Shown here in pieces: positions 62,001-64,000 of a stretch of 64,000 nucleotides of DNA. Under the pieces are notes generated by a model that searched no databases, was not told the DNA's origin, and worked only from the letters and a program-made list of their open reading frames with translations. Made by a program: the position numbers and the translations under genes. Numbering within the stretch: position 1 is the first letter of the stretch; each line of letters opens with the position of its first letter. This stretch comes from Paracyclopina nana (Eukaryota > Arthropoda > Copepoda > Cyclopoida > Cyclopettidae), in NCBI GenBank assembly GCA_019096065.1, contig JAGUCH010000001.1:7254001-7318000 (forward strand), written 5' to 3'.

Positions 62001-64000
62001 TGCTTTTCCAAATGAATTCTCACGCGATGTTAGAGTGTGACCATGGTGGCCGAGGCAAAATTGAATCTTTCATGGTGCCGAGTCATCATCATCTTTTGCG
62101 CGCGAAGCCAGATTAATCTCTCAAGACTGGAAGCTTGCTTCACTTTTTTATGTTTTCAATCACTCTCGATTGGATCCCATTGGCTACGCCGCGCCATCCT
62201 GGGGGTAAAGATTGATGAGGTAGAAAGTTGCCAAGCTTCTGTGTCTTCTTTTTTGCGCGCGCGGCCTCCTCCTCTCGTACTTGGTGCAAATCGGGATGTA
62301 AAAAGAAGACGTATGTCGCAAATTGCCAACCGATCTGTGAATGTTTGAGCCCCGTTCCAAGCAGCGAAATCAAGGCAAGCAATTGTTGGCATTTTTGCCC
62401 CGATGCTCCCATAGTGCCACTGCTCTTATACTGGCCGAATGTGGCCTCCAGCGTTAATCATCGTCAAAGCCAAGAAAGGAGCTGCAGATCATTAATTCAG
62501 CCCAATGCGAAAATGGCACAACCCTAATCATGACAAGCAGAAAATGCCGGCGAGGAGGCTTGCATTGAAGCTACCACCTCATGAACCCCAGCTCCTAATT
62601 TCGACACAATTTACCACTTCTTCTCTTAGCCGTGACGAGGAACATTTTGCTCGTTACCTCTTTGTGTGTAAGTGGACTGGCTTAGTTGTTGGCTCAAGGA
62701 AATGCAAATTACTCTCTTAACGGCCCAGATGAATAAACAGCCATTTTACTCACTTAGCCAAAAAATGGCCTCTAGTTATATAAAAGCTTTCGAGGCTTTT
62801 TAGCGTCATTATTTTGTTTGCCTCTGCAGCTTATTCGAGTATCCATGGAATGGGCCAAGCCAAATTAGAGCCAGTTTGTCGTTGGCAGCGTCGTCACGCA
62901 GCGAGCACGCACTAATCATGTCAAAACCGCCCAATTTGAAGGCGATCCGATAAACATAAGGCAAAAAGCATTCTTCTCTTTGTAGCGTTCGTCTTCGAGT
63001 TCTTTTTAGCCTGTGATCCCGCGCTAAATCCCTATAATCATAAATGTCGTGTGCTTGAAGCTCTTGTTCACCGGTCTGTGTCCTAATTCGATAATCACGA
63101 GCCAGCCAGCTCAAGCTCATGTTTTTCAAAAATCATTATCATCTCCAAAGATCTTCCTGAGCAGTTTCCAGACTAGGGCCAACTTTAGCAAGATTCTCGA
63201 TCCTCCTTCTATTGTTCTCCGGATCTCCTTGGATGATCTAGTAGAAAATTGGAGGGAAAAACACGAAGTTAGGCAATATACTAGAAAGCATAATATCTAA
63301 GCGATAATTACGCGTGTAGCTGGACCCCTAGAGTGTGGACAACAATACAATCATCATCAATGCCACGCTTCAGCTTCGATAATTTACGATAGTGTTGATT
63401 GCGCTTAAAGTCGGATTATTTGTTGACTTTTATTATGACATTGGGATTATCCCATGCAGTTTGTGTGCGTATCAAAGCAGGAAGTCACTAAAGATGGCTG
63501 ATTGAGATAGGCAGATTTAAAAAACACTCCACCTAGTTAATTTTTTCGACCCCTCTTCCGCCTTTTTTCGGGAAAATTCCTTCTGAGAGTGTGCAATGCA
63601 CTCATCTTTCTATAGAAAGTGAGACTTTGATCTTGACATTGAACCACAAACAATGAGAAGAAGCAGCAACAATAGTACTAGTCTGGCTATTGTCTGCTAT
63701 ATTCAATAGCCCAGTTGTAGCGGAGTGCAAACATTTCAATTAGCAATGTTATTAAAGTCGACACCTTGACAAAGAAGATCCCTTTGTCGAAATCTCGGAG
63801 CAAATTAATTGCGCTTAAAAACGATCCCGCTTAGAGGACACAATATAAACTAACTTGGCCATACATAAGGTTTGCTCACCAAAACTGTTTGATGGTGAAA
63901 GGTGTCTATTGTTAGCATAGCTCTATTCTGCTTTAGCTGTAGAAAAAATGAATGAAAAGAATAACTGCTTCAAAAGAGGGAATTCCTTTTGTTGTCTGTT
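56075..64000. other. Gene-free right edge
   Basis: No recognisable exon, RNA gene or mobile element over 7.9 kb. Frames at 56900-57364, 57742-58038 and 62140-62412 are open by length only. Short CAG tracts occur near 59637 and 60784. The 16-mer CAAGGAAATGCAAATT, with a POU octamer, is at 62695-62710. Confidence 0.4.

Overview
The window is animal DNA, most likely from an arthropod. It has multi-exon genes with GT-AG introns of about 50-70 bases, an insect/crustacean-type Inr+DPE core promoter, arthropod-style neuropeptide receptors and a SoxB1 gene with long flanks. I favour a small-intron crustacean or another non-insect arthropod; this is inference and the species cannot be named from sequence alone.

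Layout. The left third (1-18.3 kb) is gene-bearing. It holds the 3' end of a class-A neuropeptide GPCR (863-1269, +), a complete five-exon lysophosphatidylcholine acyltransferase (3078-7083, +), a ten-exon FMRFamide-receptor-like GPCR (9474-12534, +), a candidate core promoter with a tiny first coding exon (14994-15183, +), an unrecognised multi-membrane-span protein (16599-17379, +), and a convergent azoreductase-like flavoprotein with a possible mitochondrial presequence and an apparent frameshift (18243-17421, -). LPCAT introns and the nearby spacers carry several repeats: a Tc1/mariner-type MITE, a smaller inverted-repeat element, an array of ~67-bp degenerate repeats, a tRNA-derived fragment and a 157-bp near-perfect hairpin.

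The middle (18.3-42.7 kb) has no recognisable host gene. It contains a 905-bp transposon with ~100-bp inverted ends built from 15-bp-phased AAAGGC motifs, flanked by an 8-bp target duplication and carrying the C-terminal half of an OTU-type cysteine protease. It also holds a second copy of the MITE, a second copy of a diverged dispersed repeat, many CAG/CTG tracts and scattered POU octamers.

The centre of gravity is a SoxB1 (SoxNeuro/Sox2/3-type) gene at 42.9-45.3 kb (+), very GC-rich against its AT-rich surroundings, with an intron near the end of the HMG box and an unresolved N-terminus. The remaining 18.7 kb to the right is again nearly gene-free, apart from two weak exon candidates near 55-56 kb. 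It includes a POU-TCF/Sox-POU motif cluster (53278-53328). The ~24 kb and ~18 kb of near-empty DNA around one neural developmental regulator look like its cis-regulatory territory (inference).
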